Part shown: positions 16,211 through 23,761 of the stretch, piece after piece | How the letters are laid out: each line of letters opens with the position of its first letter | Numbering within the stretch: position 1 is the first letter of the stretch | Assembly (NCBI GenBank): GCA_023473425.1 | Contig: JAMCYG010000019.1 | Span: 1 to 46,780 of the forward strand | From: Candidatus Martarchaeota archaeon | GTDB taxonomy: Archaea; Micrarchaeota; Micrarchaeia; Micrarchaeales; Micrarchaeaceae | Length of the DNA: 46,780 nucleotides | Direction: 5' to 3' | The notes under the pieces: generated by a model | The model's input: only the letters and a program-made list of their open reading frames with translations | What the model was told of the DNA's origin: nothing | The model's database searches: none | Position numbers and translations under genes: made by a program

Positions 16211-17014
16211 ATGCAAGAAGTCGGAAGAACGCCCAAGGTTGGAGAGCTGCTCATAGCCGAAATAGCAAAGATAACGAAGTTCGGGGCGTATTGCCACCTG
16301 CTAGAATACAATAATGCAGAGGCATTCATGCCAATAAAAGAAGTATCATCAGGCTGGATAAAAAACATACACGAATTCATACACCAAGGGCAAAAAGTGG
16401 TATGTAAAGTAATATTTATCGACAAGTACAAGAATACAATAGACATATCACTGAAAAAGGTAACCCCTAAAGAATCAAAAGAGAGGATTGGTAAATACAA
16501 CCTGGAAAACAGGCTGCACGGCCTGATACTGCAATCAATAAAAATGGCAGGACTCCAATCGGAAAAAGATAGCATATTCGCCAAGATTGATAGTGCATTC
16601 CCTTCCTATACAGAATTCGTGATTAGCGCGTCCGAGGATGCGCCTGCCTACGAGTCCTTAAACATACCAAAAAAATTCAAGGAAGCGCTGATCGAGACTA
16701 TAAAAGCGAACATGAAGGAAAAGAAACACGAGGTCTCGTATATAGCCACAGTATACACACAAAACACTATGGTTGGAATAGACGAGCTCAGAGCAGTCTT
16801 TTCAAAAATGATTGCTAATGGGGTGAAAGTCGGGTACATAAGTGCCCCTAAATATAGAATTCAATCTGAAGGTGCCAGCTATGCCGAAGCAGAAGCCAAG
16901 GTGAAGAAGGCTATGGACGCGATAAAATCATTCTCAAAAGATATTACATACTACACAGAGAAAGAGAAAATAAAGAAAGAAAAGCAGGATACTCTTTATA
17001 ATATGGGCATCTAA
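16211..17014 (+). CDS. eif2a: Translation initiation factor 2 subunit alpha (aIF2-alpha)
   Basis: A 267-residue aIF2-alpha, part of the heterotrimer that delivers initiator tRNA-Met to the ribosome. An S1 OB domain covers about residues 8-85 (GELLIAEIAKITKFGAYCHL, then GQKVVCKVIFIDKYKNTIDI), followed by a helical middle domain and a C-terminal alpha/beta domain that contacts the gamma subunit (ISAPKYRIQSEGASYAEAEA). It begins with ATG after GTGATATATA, and lies in the conserved L44e-aIF2a-PAC2 gene string. Confidence 0.95.
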   Translation: MQEVGRTPKVGELLIAEIAKITKFGAYCHLLEYNNAEAFMPIKEVSSGWIKNIHEFIHQGQKVVCKVIFIDKYKNTIDISLKKVTPKESKERIGKYNLENRLHGLILQSIKMAGLQSEKDSIFAKIDSAFPSYTEFVISASEDAPAYESLNIPKKFKEALIETIKANMKEKKHEVSYIATVYTQNTMVGIDELRAVFSKMIANGVKVGYISAPKYRIQSEGASYAEAEAKVKKAMDAIKSFSKDITYYTEKEKIKKEKQDTLYNMGI

Positions 17015-17034
17015 ATAATAATCAAGTGTAAGAA

Positions 17035-17820
17035 ATGCCTGTATCAACCAACATACACATAAGCAAAAAATTTAGGATGAAAGATCCGATAATGATTGTC
17101 GGTCTTCCAGGTCTCGGTAGTGTGGGCAGGCTTGTAGCAAAGCATTTAATAAAAGAGCTCAAGGCGAAGAAGTTCGCCACCCTAACATCCAACTACTTTC
17201 CACACAATATAGTAATGCTAAAGAACGGCACAATAAGGCTGCTAAACAATAGGTTCTACTACGCGGCCACTGCTAAGGCTATAGGGAGGGACATAGTGAT
17301 TCTTACTGGAGATACGCAGGCCATAACACAAAAAGGGCAGTATGCGGTCAACTACAAGATAACAAAGTTCTTCAAAGAGTACCTGAAAGGGTCGTTCATA
17401 TACACTATAGGTGGGTACGCCTCACAAGAGATGTCGACAGGCAAAGTCTATGCAAATGCAACTACAAAGGAAATAGTAAAGAAGTTTTCCGGTTCCGACA
17501 TAATATTCGGCAAGTCACGCGGCACGATAGTCGGCTCTGCAGGCATGATAATTGCATATGCAAAATCCATGAAGGTGGGTGGCATATGCCTTATGGGCGA
17601 GACTGCGCTTAACATAGATCCAGGCGCAGCAAAGAGCGTAATCAAAGTAATCTCAAAGAGGCTTGGCATTGACGTCGACACATCAGAACTTGACAAGCTT
17701 GCCCACACAATAAATGAGCAGGTAAAAGCGCTAGAAAAAAATGTCTTTCCATCAGGAATACAAGGCTTCCAGCAAGAAGGACTTCCAGGCGGTGGAGAAA
17801 GACCATCATATATAAGGTAA
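17035..17820 (+). CDS. PAC2-family protein (proteasome assembly chaperone 2-like)
   Basis: A 261-residue member of the archaeal PAC2 family. The N-terminal signature IVGLPGLGSVGRLVAKHLI and the segment ILTGDTQAITQKGQY match the family, as does the central GGYAS loop. PAC2 in eukaryotes assists 20S proteasome assembly; the archaeal proteins are homologous but their function is not established. It is 20 nt downstream of aIF2-alpha. The position normally occupied by Nop10 between these genes is empty. The last ~20 residues are Gly/Gln-rich and probably flexible. Confidence 0.88.
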   Translation: MPVSTNIHISKKFRMKDPIMIVGLPGLGSVGRLVAKHLIKELKAKKFATLTSNYFPHNIVMLKNGTIRLLNNRFYYAATAKAIGRDIVILTGDTQAITQKGQYAVNYKITKFFKEYLKGSFIYTIGGYASQEMSTGKVYANATTKEIVKKFSGSDIIFGKSRGTIVGSAGMIIAYAKSMKVGGICLMGETALNIDPGAAKSVIKVISKRLGIDVDTSELDKLAHTINEQVKALEKNVFPSGIQGFQQEGLPGGGERPSYIR

Positions 17821-17823
17821 GCA

Positions 17824-17896
17824 TGCGAGTGCCGGGATTTGAACCCGGGTCACGAGCTTGGGAAGCTCGCGTCCTACCAGGCTAGACTACACTCGC
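17824..17896 (-). tRNA. tRNA-Gly (CCC)
   Basis: A 73-nt cloverleaf: acceptor GCGAGTG/CACTCGC, D-stem GTCT/GGAC, anticodon stem CGAGC/GCTCG with loop TTCCCAA (anticodon CCC), T-arm CCGGG/CCCGG with TTCAAAT, discriminator A. It lies 9 nt downstream of the DUF92 gene on the same strand, with no obvious separate TATA box in the gap, so it may be transcribed from within or through that gene. Confidence 0.95.
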
Positions 17897-17905
17897 GCAA
17901 ATGCC

Positions 17906-18622
17906 TCATACCATAACAACGAAAAGGGCCATGCCTACAACTCCCCCTATTACGCTGCATATGAAGTTAGATGTGTACTTATTACCATACCCTCTTTCTT
18001 CAAAGTAGCCGAACACAGAGTCGACTATTGTACCAATAAATCCAGCAAATACTATTATCGTGGCAATCATACCCATCTCATTGCTGCTGAGTGCTGAAAA
18101 TGAGCCAGACCCAAACAGATTTACTGATGGCGCCAAAAATATAGTTGCAGCGACAATGAACGACCCAAGAAATCCGGCCAGCATGCCAAGCGGCGTAACC
18201 GCGCCAGATTTGCCCTTTTCAACCTTTTTGAAGCTGAATAATTCTACAGGTGTGCCATCTAGCACGCCTATCTCACTGCTAAATTTGTCTGCCATAACGC
18301 TTGCCACACTCGCTACAAATCCTATCATAATTACAAGCACTATTGATTGCAAGCCAAAAACATCACTCAGAAGAACACATACTGCTAGTATCAATGGCAT
18401 AAGCCCGTTTGCAATGACGTTCTTTGGGCCCCTAGTGCCTTGGTAAAGGCCCATCTTTTTCTTCCTACTTCTTTTTATATATGTCACAATGCCAGATACT
18501 ACTACGAAATACACCATTAATAGCAGGAAGTATAATCCCTGCGCACCCCCACTCACTAGCATTATGGCTCCCATAACCATGGCTATTATTACACCGTTCC
18601 TGTCAAGCGTCATAAACTGCAT
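17906..18622 (-). CDS. DUF92 family membrane protein
   Basis: A 238-residue polytopic membrane protein (about six hydrophobic segments) of the DUF92/TIGR00297 family. Characteristic segments are YQGTRGPKNVIANGLMP, ASVMADKFSSEIGVLDGTPVELFSFKKVEKGKSGAVTPLGMLAG (read here in parts) and the C-terminal GTIVDSVFGYFEERG. Plant relatives (VTE6) act on phytyl phosphate, so the archaeal proteins may be prenyl-phosphate kinases, but this is untested inference. A TATA-like element (TTTATAATT, minus strand) lies about 30 nt before the ATG at 18622, suggesting a leaderless mRNA. Confidence 0.85.
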   Translation of the reverse strand: MQFMTLDRNGVIIAMVMGAIMLVSGGAQGLYFLLLMVYFVVVSGIVTYIKRSRKKKMGLYQGTRGPKNVIANGLMPLILAVCVLLSDVFGLQSIVLVIMIGFVASVASVMADKFSSEIGVLDGTPVELFSFKKVEKGKSGAVTPLGMLAGFLGSFIVAATIFLAPSVNLFGSGSFSALSSNEMGMIATIIVFAGFIGTIVDSVFGYFEERGYGNKYTSNFICSVIGGVVGMALFVVMV

Positions 18623-18689
18623 AATACCACAATTCCGCTAATTGGAAAGAATTATAAACCTATCAATCAACAATATTACTAGCGAGTTC

Positions 18690-18830
18690 TCTACAATGAG
18701 GGTCGTGAAGAACTGGTCGCCTTGCCAGCGTGTAAACCACGCTGGCCTTATCCTATTTAATCTCAATTACTTGCACGCGAAGCGCCGTTTCAAGGCACCA
18801 GCGTGCCCAAAACAGCGTTGTAAGCTATAT
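18690..18830 (+). other. Possible structured RNA or leader upstream of radA
   Basis: The 270-bp gap between the divergent DUF92 and radA genes holds strong inverted repeats. GCCAGCGTG (18724-18732) and CACGCTGGC (18738-18746) form a perfect 9-bp hairpin with a 5-nt loop. A third copy, CCAGCGTG (18798-18805), could compete with the first arm for pairing. GCACGC (18773-18778) pairs with GCGTGC (18801-18806), enclosing a smaller GCC/GGC stem, and an ACA trinucleotide follows at about 18812. The GC content is higher than in the flanking AT-rich sequence. The strand is uncertain. A 90-codon frame here lacks family features. Confidence 0.35.
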
Positions 18831-18839
18831 GTTTCAAAG

Positions 18840-18853
18840 GTTTATATAGTTTT
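18840..18853 (+). promoter_or_regulatory. radA TATA box
   Basis: GTTTATATAGTTTT, preceded by an AAAG purine stretch that could act as BRE, lies 40-53 nt before the radA ATG at 18893. Transcription would begin near 18875, giving a very short leader. This places the inverted-repeat region upstream of, not within, the radA mRNA. Confidence 0.5.
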
Positions 18854-18892
18854 ACAGCAATATTCTTCTGTAAATAATTTTAAAGTGTGCGG

Positions 18893-19843
18893 ATGGCAAA
18901 GGAAAAAGCTATAAGGGAGCTCGAGGACCTGCCAGGCATAGGCGGTACTACGGCCGAAAAGCTTCGCGCAGCAGGGCTTGACACCTTGGAAAAGATCGCA
19001 GTGGCATCACCTCACGAACTCTCTGAAATGGTTGGTATAAGCGTCGAGGCAGCCAAGAAGGCAGTCCAGGCAGCGAAGGAGTCTACAACCTTGGAATTCA
19101 AGACGGGCAGCGAGATACTCGAAAGAAGGCTCAGCATGGGCAAGATAACCACTGGATCTAAGGAGCTCAATGCTCTCATAGGTGGCGGGGTAGAAGTCAA
19201 TGCTATAACAGAAGTATATGGCAAGTTTGCCAGTGGGAAGACTCAGCTAGCCATGCAGCTTACGGTAAACGTGCAGCTCCCACGGAAGGAGGGCGGTCTT
19301 GAAGGCACGGCACTGTACATAGATACTGAGGGTACATTCAGGCCTGAGAGAATAGAAGACATGGCGAAAGCGAAGGGCCTGGATTCGAAAGAGGTCCTGA
19401 ACAACATAGCCAACATCAGGGCTACGAACACCGAAACCCAGATACTTTCTGTAGAGAGGGCTGATAAGCTCATACAGGAAAGGAACGTCAAATTGATAGT
19501 TGTTGATTCAATGACCTCGCTTTTCAGGTCCGAGTTCATCGGGAGGGGTGCGCTCGGGGAGAGGCAGCAGAAGCTCAACCAGCACGTTCACAAGTTGCAG
19601 ATGCTGGCTGACAAGTACGACGTCGCGATATTTATAACAAACCAGGTAATGGACAACCCCGGCATACTGTTCGGGGATCCGACAACTCCCATAGGCGGAA
19701 ACGTGCTTGCACATGCGGCCACTACCAGACTTTACATGAGGAAGAGCAAGGAGAGCAAGCGTATAGTCAGGCTAGTCGACTCGCCAAATATGCCTGATGG
19801 CGAGTGTGTAATAAAGATAACGACAGAAGGTATAACTGACTAA
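18893..19843 (+). CDS. radA: DNA repair and recombination protein RadA
   Basis: The archaeal Rad51/RecA recombinase, 316 residues. The N-terminal helix-hairpin-helix domain (ELEDLPGIGGTTAEKLRAAG) is followed by the ATPase core with Walker A GKFASGKT at about residues 110-117, Walker B LIVVDS and loop motifs FRSEFIGRGALGERQQKLN and FITNQVMDNPG. The ATG at 18893 is preferred over the GTG two codons upstream. It forms filaments on single-stranded DNA for strand exchange. It is followed by dph5 and endA on the same strand. Confidence 0.98.
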   Translation: MAKEKAIRELEDLPGIGGTTAEKLRAAGLDTLEKIAVASPHELSEMVGISVEAAKKAVQAAKESTTLEFKTGSEILERRLSMGKITTGSKELNALIGGGVEVNAITEVYGKFASGKTQLAMQLTVNVQLPRKEGGLEGTALYIDTEGTFRPERIEDMAKAKGLDSKEVLNNIANIRATNTETQILSVERADKLIQERNVKLIVVDSMTSLFRSEFIGRGALGERQQKLNQHVHKLQMLADKYDVAIFITNQVMDNPGILFGDPTTPIGGNVLAHAATTRLYMRKSKESKRIVRLVDSPNMPDGECVIKITTEGITD

Positions 19844-19880
19844 CAGCGCGGCATACCGCTCTGGTGATTTTATCACGCTC

Positions 19881-20654
19881 ATGCTTGTAGGATTGGGGCT
19901 TGACTATGGGGACATATCTCTCAGAGCCCTCAAATCCATCAAAAACACTGATTTTATATATTTTGAGAAGTACACAAGCACAATCTCTGATAAATATATT
20001 CAATTTCTGAAGGATGAAGTCGGCCATGACATAGTCCAAATAAACAGGAGCGATTTAGAAGAGAAATCTAGCGCGCTTGTGAAGAAAGCAGTAAATAGTA
20101 TAGTGGCCTTGCTAGTCCCTGGCGATCCGCTAGTCGCCACCACACATCACATATTGATCGAATCTGCATACAAAGCCGGAGTGGCTGTTGAAGTATATCA
20201 TTCATCATCTATATTATCTGCCGCGATAGGCGAATCAGGGTTGGACATATACAAATTCGGCCCGACCACCACAATACCTTTCTGGAAAGACAATTACAAG
20301 CCCATATCATTCATAGACACGATAAACAAGAACGTAGTAAACGGCAATCACACTATGGTCCTAATGGACTATGATCAGTCTACAGGCGCGACCGTGCAGC
20401 TCTCGGAGGCAATAGAAAGGCTACTCTTCTCAGAGAAAGAACGCGGATACAAAATATTCAATGAAAGGAGGATAATGGCTATGTTTGACATAGGAAAGCC
20501 TACATGCAGCATAACAATGGCAAGCACTGCTGAACTTCTCGATGTGTATGCAAAAGCTGTTAAAAGAGGCATGCTAACTATAATAGTGCCTGGAAAGATG
20601 AGTTTTGCCGAAGAGGAACTCTCATCAAGATTTTTACAAGACGTGCGTAAATGA
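19881..20654 (+). CDS. dph5: Diphthine synthase
   Basis: A 257-residue tetrapyrrole-methylase-fold enzyme that uses SAM to trimethylate the modified histidine of elongation factor 2 during diphthamide synthesis. Matching motifs are MLVGLGLDYGDISLRALKSI at the N-terminus, ALLVPGDPLVATTHHILIESA and the C-terminal IIVPGKMSFAEEE. Length matches the family. The 3' end lies 13 nt before the endA start. Confidence 0.95.
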   Translation: MLVGLGLDYGDISLRALKSIKNTDFIYFEKYTSTISDKYIQFLKDEVGHDIVQINRSDLEEKSSALVKKAVNSIVALLVPGDPLVATTHHILIESAYKAGVAVEVYHSSSILSAAIGESGLDIYKFGPTTTIPFWKDNYKPISFIDTINKNVVNGNHTMVLMDYDQSTGATVQLSEAIERLLFSEKERGYKIFNERRIMAMFDIGKPTCSITMASTAELLDVYAKAVKRGMLTIIVPGKMSFAEEELSSRFLQDVRK

Positions 20655-20667
20655 CACTGGTGCTCAA

Positions 20668-21825
20668 ATGCTTTCGCTGAAGATGGTTTCAAAGAACAGG
20701 ATAGTACCTAACGACCAGTCAACCAACGACCTGCTCATCAAAGGCAGCTTCGGCGACGTAGTAGAAGGCGAGCTAAGGGTAAGACCTGAAGAGCTGCTCT
20801 ACCTAATGGACGTAAGGAATGCAGAATGTTCTATCAACGGCTCTGCGGCATCATTCAACGAGGTTGCATCTATATTTTCAAACAGCAAGAAGCTTGCGGC
20901 AAGATACTTCTCGTACAAAGACTGGAGAGACAGGGGTCTAATTGCCAAATACTCGGATCATAAGTACACTGAGCCTAATACGCTGCCTGTGAAAAAGTAT
21001 CCTGCGCAGGCGATTAATCTACCGAAATATAGGCTAACTGGCGTGTTCTTCAAGGATGACCTCTTCTCTATGGTGGGCTCTGACGAGAAAGCAAGGGAAA
21101 TATATGATAAATTCTGGATTGGCCAGTATGGCACTTACAAAGCTGCAGAGAGAGGAAAAGCCAACAAGCTCGATATCTTTGAGACAATGTTTCTAATGTC
21201 GCGCGGAATGCTTAAGCTGGATAATTCAAGCAAACGCGCTGTTGAGAAGGCGGCTTCTGCCAGAAGGAGCGATTTCAGTATGCTGAATCAGGTATACGAA
21301 GATTGGAGAACGAAAGGATTCGTTATAAAAACCGGGTTTAAGTTCGGCACGCATTTCAGAGTGTATTTTCCTGGCGCCAGGCCAGTAAAGGATGAGAACT
21401 GGATGCATTCCAAACACGTAATACAGGTATTCCCCAAAAACTCGAAGATGCTTATATCAGAATGGGCCAGGGCTATAAGAGTTGCACACTCTGTCAGGAA
21501 GACATTCATACTAGCAATTCCAGGTAAGAGCGGCGCGGCTAGGGGCAAGAAAGGTATAGATTATATACTCTACCACAGGGCAGGCGGCGAAGCGTGCTTT
21601 CCGCCAAACGATGCGCCGAAATATGCGATGCTATCCCTTGGAGAAGAAGAGTACATAGGCGGCCGCGAGCTCGCTTCTGCCATAAGGCAGGCCATAGACA
21701 AGAAGATGGAACTGATATTAGGAATCGTTGACAGGGAGACTGCAGTAACATACTACAAAGTAAGGAAAATAGAACTCCCGAAGAGCAGGCACGAATACTA
21801 CGAAATAGACTGGATGCAGCCATAG
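20668..21825 (+). CDS. endA: tRNA-splicing endonuclease, single-chain three-unit (epsilon2-like) type
   Basis: Cleaves pre-tRNA at bulge-helix-bulge motifs. The C-terminal catalytic unit has the triad at about Y233 (KFGTHFRVYF), H247 (WMHSKHVIQVF) and K278 (VRKTFILA), followed by another beta-rich unit (DYILYHRAGGEACF to the end), while the ~200 residues before the catalytic unit contain another degenerate unit. The 385-residue length exceeds the alpha4 (~180) and alpha2 (~300) types and fits the three-unit epsilon2 enzymes described from ARMAN archaea. ATG 20668 is chosen over an earlier frame start at 20605 because GGTG lies 6 nt upstream. An intron-containing tRNA-Trp in this window is a natural substrate. 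Confidence 0.92.
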   Translation: MLSLKMVSKNRIVPNDQSTNDLLIKGSFGDVVEGELRVRPEELLYLMDVRNAECSINGSAASFNEVASIFSNSKKLAARYFSYKDWRDRGLIAKYSDHKYTEPNTLPVKKYPAQAINLPKYRLTGVFFKDDLFSMVGSDEKAREIYDKFWIGQYGTYKAAERGKANKLDIFETMFLMSRGMLKLDNSSKRAVEKAASARRSDFSMLNQVYEDWRTKGFVIKTGFKFGTHFRVYFPGARPVKDENWMHSKHVIQVFPKNSKMLISEWARAIRVAHSVRKTFILAIPGKSGAARGKKGIDYILYHRAGGEACFPPNDAPKYAMLSLGEEEYIGGRELASAIRQAIDKKMELILGIVDRETAVTYYKVRKIELPKSRHEYYEIDWMQP

Positions 21826-21840
21826 CTGGGATAGCTAATA

Positions 21841-21915
21841 CGGGTCCGGGGGGATTTGGACCCCCGACCTACTGGTTAAGAGCCAGCCGCTCTGACCAAG
21901 CTGAGCTACGGGCCC
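21841..21915 (-). tRNA. tRNA-Lys (CUU)
   Basis: A 75-nt tRNA with D-stem GCTC/GAGC, anticodon stem GCTGG/CCAGT and loop CTCTTAA (anticodon CUU), discriminator G. The acceptor stem GGGCCCG/CGGACCC has a C4-A69 mismatch. The T-loop is TCCAAAT, with C at position 55 instead of U. A TATA-like element (TTATAAATAA, minus strand, 21948-21957) lies 33-42 nt upstream, the usual distance for an archaeal tRNA promoter. No intron. Confidence 0.93.
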
Positions 21916-22003
21916 AGGATAAGTTACAGATACCTTTATTCCCGTGATTATTTATAACTATTCCTGCAACTGCATGCGAGCAGCATATGGTTGCCAGGTG
22001 CCG

Positions 22004-22399
22004 TTATCTACCTATGTATGAGGTTAGTATTGAAGCGAATATCAAAATATCTAGCGCAGAGCAGTACAAGCACGCCTTGCCCAGAGCAATCATCGATACT
22101 ACTGAATAAAACACACCTACCAATCCAAGCAGGCCCCAAACGTTTACAGCAAATGGCATTTTCTCTCTCCCTATCTTTAAGAAAAGGACCAGCGCAACAA
22201 CAGTCCAAATTAGCCCTAACACTGCGAGCGGCACTCCAAGCACTACAGAATACTGGCTTTGTACTACACTTGCGCAGTCTATAAGTGAATTTCCACTTGG
22301 GCAATAGAGCGCCGCTGGGCTGAAGTGAACTACAACTAAATAAGCTGCATCTATTGTGCCCACTAAAAGCAATATAAAAAGCAGTTTAGCATACTTCAC
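22004..22399 (-). CDS. Vitamin K epoxide reductase (VKOR) family thiol oxidase, copy 1
   Basis: A 131-residue membrane protein with about four hydrophobic helices. It has the VKOR pattern of a loop cysteine pair C33 and C42 (in CPSGNSLIDC) and the active-site CxxC at C110/C113 (KACLYC). VKOR homologues in prokaryotes reoxidise a thioredoxin-like partner to make extracytoplasmic disulfides, passing electrons to quinones. Translation starts at GTG 22399, three bases after the upstream gene, with GGTG in the end of that gene. No DsbA-like partner is encoded nearby. Confidence 0.9.
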   Translation of the reverse strand: MKYAKLLFILLLVGTIDAAYLVVVHFSPAALYCPSGNSLIDCASVVQSQYSVVLGVPLAVLGLIWTVVALVLFLKIGREKMPFAVNVWGLLGLVGVFYSVVSMIALGKACLYCSALDILIFASILTSYIGR

Positions 22400-22402
22400 A
22401 GG

Positions 22403-23719
22403 TTACACACCACTAGCAAACTTCGATATTATCGTATCAAAATCATTCCCACGCGGCTTCAATTCGTAATGTACTTGTATTATGGGCTTATTGGCTTTTA
22501 TAACTGCGTTAAGATTAGTGGGTGTAGCGGATAATACTGCATCACACTTAGACCTATTCACAGTACTTTCAAGGTCCCTAATCTGTTTTGCCCCATACCC
22601 CATAGCTGGGAGTTCCTTTCCGAGCCGCGGATACTTCTTATATGTGGCAAGTATCTCGCCTACTGCATATTTTTTGGCGTCGACGATACTAGATACTTTG
22701 TATTTTCTTGCAGCAACAGTACCTGCACCTATACCCATCCCTCCGTGCGTTATTGTGGGCCCATCTTCTATGATCAGCACTTTCTTTCCCTTTACACTTG
22801 CAGGGTTATCCACCCAGACTTCAGATGCAGCATAAAGTATCGTTGCCCTGCTATTTATCTTCTTCAGGTTAGTAGCCACTTCATGAACGCTCTTTTTTGG
22901 TGCTGAGTTTACCTTGTTTATCAGCAGCACGTCAGCCATTCTGGCAACTTCATCTCCAGGATAATAGCTGAGCTCATTTCCAGCCCTGAACGGATCAGCA
23001 ACTGTTATCATCAGGTCCGGCTTTATAAACGGGGCATCATTATTTCCCCCATCCCACAATATAACATCAGCTTCCTTTTCAGCAGCCTTTAGTATTTTCC
23101 CATAATCAACTCCAGAGTACAGCACAAACCCATTCCTTATGTGCGGCTCATAATCTTCCCTCTCCTCTATGGTGCAGTTGTACTTATCCAAATCTGAGAG
23201 TTTAGAGAACCTCTGGACAGCCTGATCTTTCAGTATGCCATACGGCATCGGGTGCCTTATAACAACTACCCTAAGCCCTTTATCCCTAAGTAGCTTTGCA
23301 ATATATCTTGATGTCTGACTCTTGCCGCAACCGGTTCTCACTGCACAAACAGCTATCACTGGTTTCGAGGATTTTATCATCGCCTTTTCCGGCGCGATAA
23401 TCCAGAAATCTGAGCCAGCCGCGTTTACTATACTGGCCTTGTCCATCACTGCTGAATATGGCAAATCGCTGTACGCCATGACGCATATGTCGGCGCTGTA
23501 CTTCTTTATCAGGCTTGGGAGCTCTGACTCGTCATATATCATTATTCCCTTTGGATAGAGCTTCCCGCTCAATTCCTTTGGATAAGATCTGTTGCTTATA
23601 TATGGTATCTGCGCTGCAGTAAATGCGACCACCTGATACTCTGGGTTGTCCCTGAAAAGCACGTTGAAATCGTGGAAGTCTCTGCCAGCGGCCCCTATAA
23701 TTATTACCCTCTTAACCAT
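22403..23719 (-). CDS. P-loop protein related to cyclic 2,3-diphosphoglycerate synthetase (COG2403)
   Basis: A 438-residue protein with an N-terminal Rossmann-like domain (KRVIIIGAAGRDFHDFNVLF), a central P-loop domain (AVCAVRTGCGKSQTSRYIA) and downstream switch-like motifs (DVILWDGGNNDAPFI, then LLINKVNS). This layout matches the cDPG synthetase-like COG2403 family. Whether this organism makes cyclic 2,3-diphosphoglycerate is unknown; many members are annotated only as predicted GTPases. The ATG at 23719 is preceded by GGTGTGTGGG. It lies between the radical SAM and VKOR genes on one strand. Confidence 0.8.
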   Translation of the reverse strand: MVKRVIIIGAAGRDFHDFNVLFRDNPEYQVVAFTAAQIPYISNRSYPKELSGKLYPKGIMIYDESELPSLIKKYSADICVMAYSDLPYSAVMDKASIVNAAGSDFWIIAPEKAMIKSSKPVIAVCAVRTGCGKSQTSRYIAKLLRDKGLRVVVIRHPMPYGILKDQAVQRFSKLSDLDKYNCTIEEREDYEPHIRNGFVLYSGVDYGKILKAAEKEADVILWDGGNNDAPFIKPDLMITVADPFRAGNELSYYPGDEVARMADVLLINKVNSAPKKSVHEVATNLKKINSRATILYAASEVWVDNPASVKGKKVLIIEDGPTITHGGMGIGAGTVAARKYKVSSIVDAKKYAVGEILATYKKYPRLGKELPAMGYGAKQIRDLESTVNRSKCDAVLSATPTNLNAVIKANKPIIQVHYELKPRGNDFDTIISKFASGV

Positions 23720-23761
23720 CCCACACACCAAAAATAAATTGATACAAAACTATAATATATT

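Noticed and set aside
18645-18660. TATA-like AATTATAAACC as a promoter for the putative RNA before radA
   Set aside because: On the other strand the same element sits about 30 nt before the DUF92 start and explains that gene, so it cannot be claimed for the RNA.
18642-18914. A 90-codon frame in the gap before radA
   Set aside because: It lacks a ribosome-binding site, runs over the radA start and its TATA box, has no family features, and is better explained as a non-coding region with inverted repeats.
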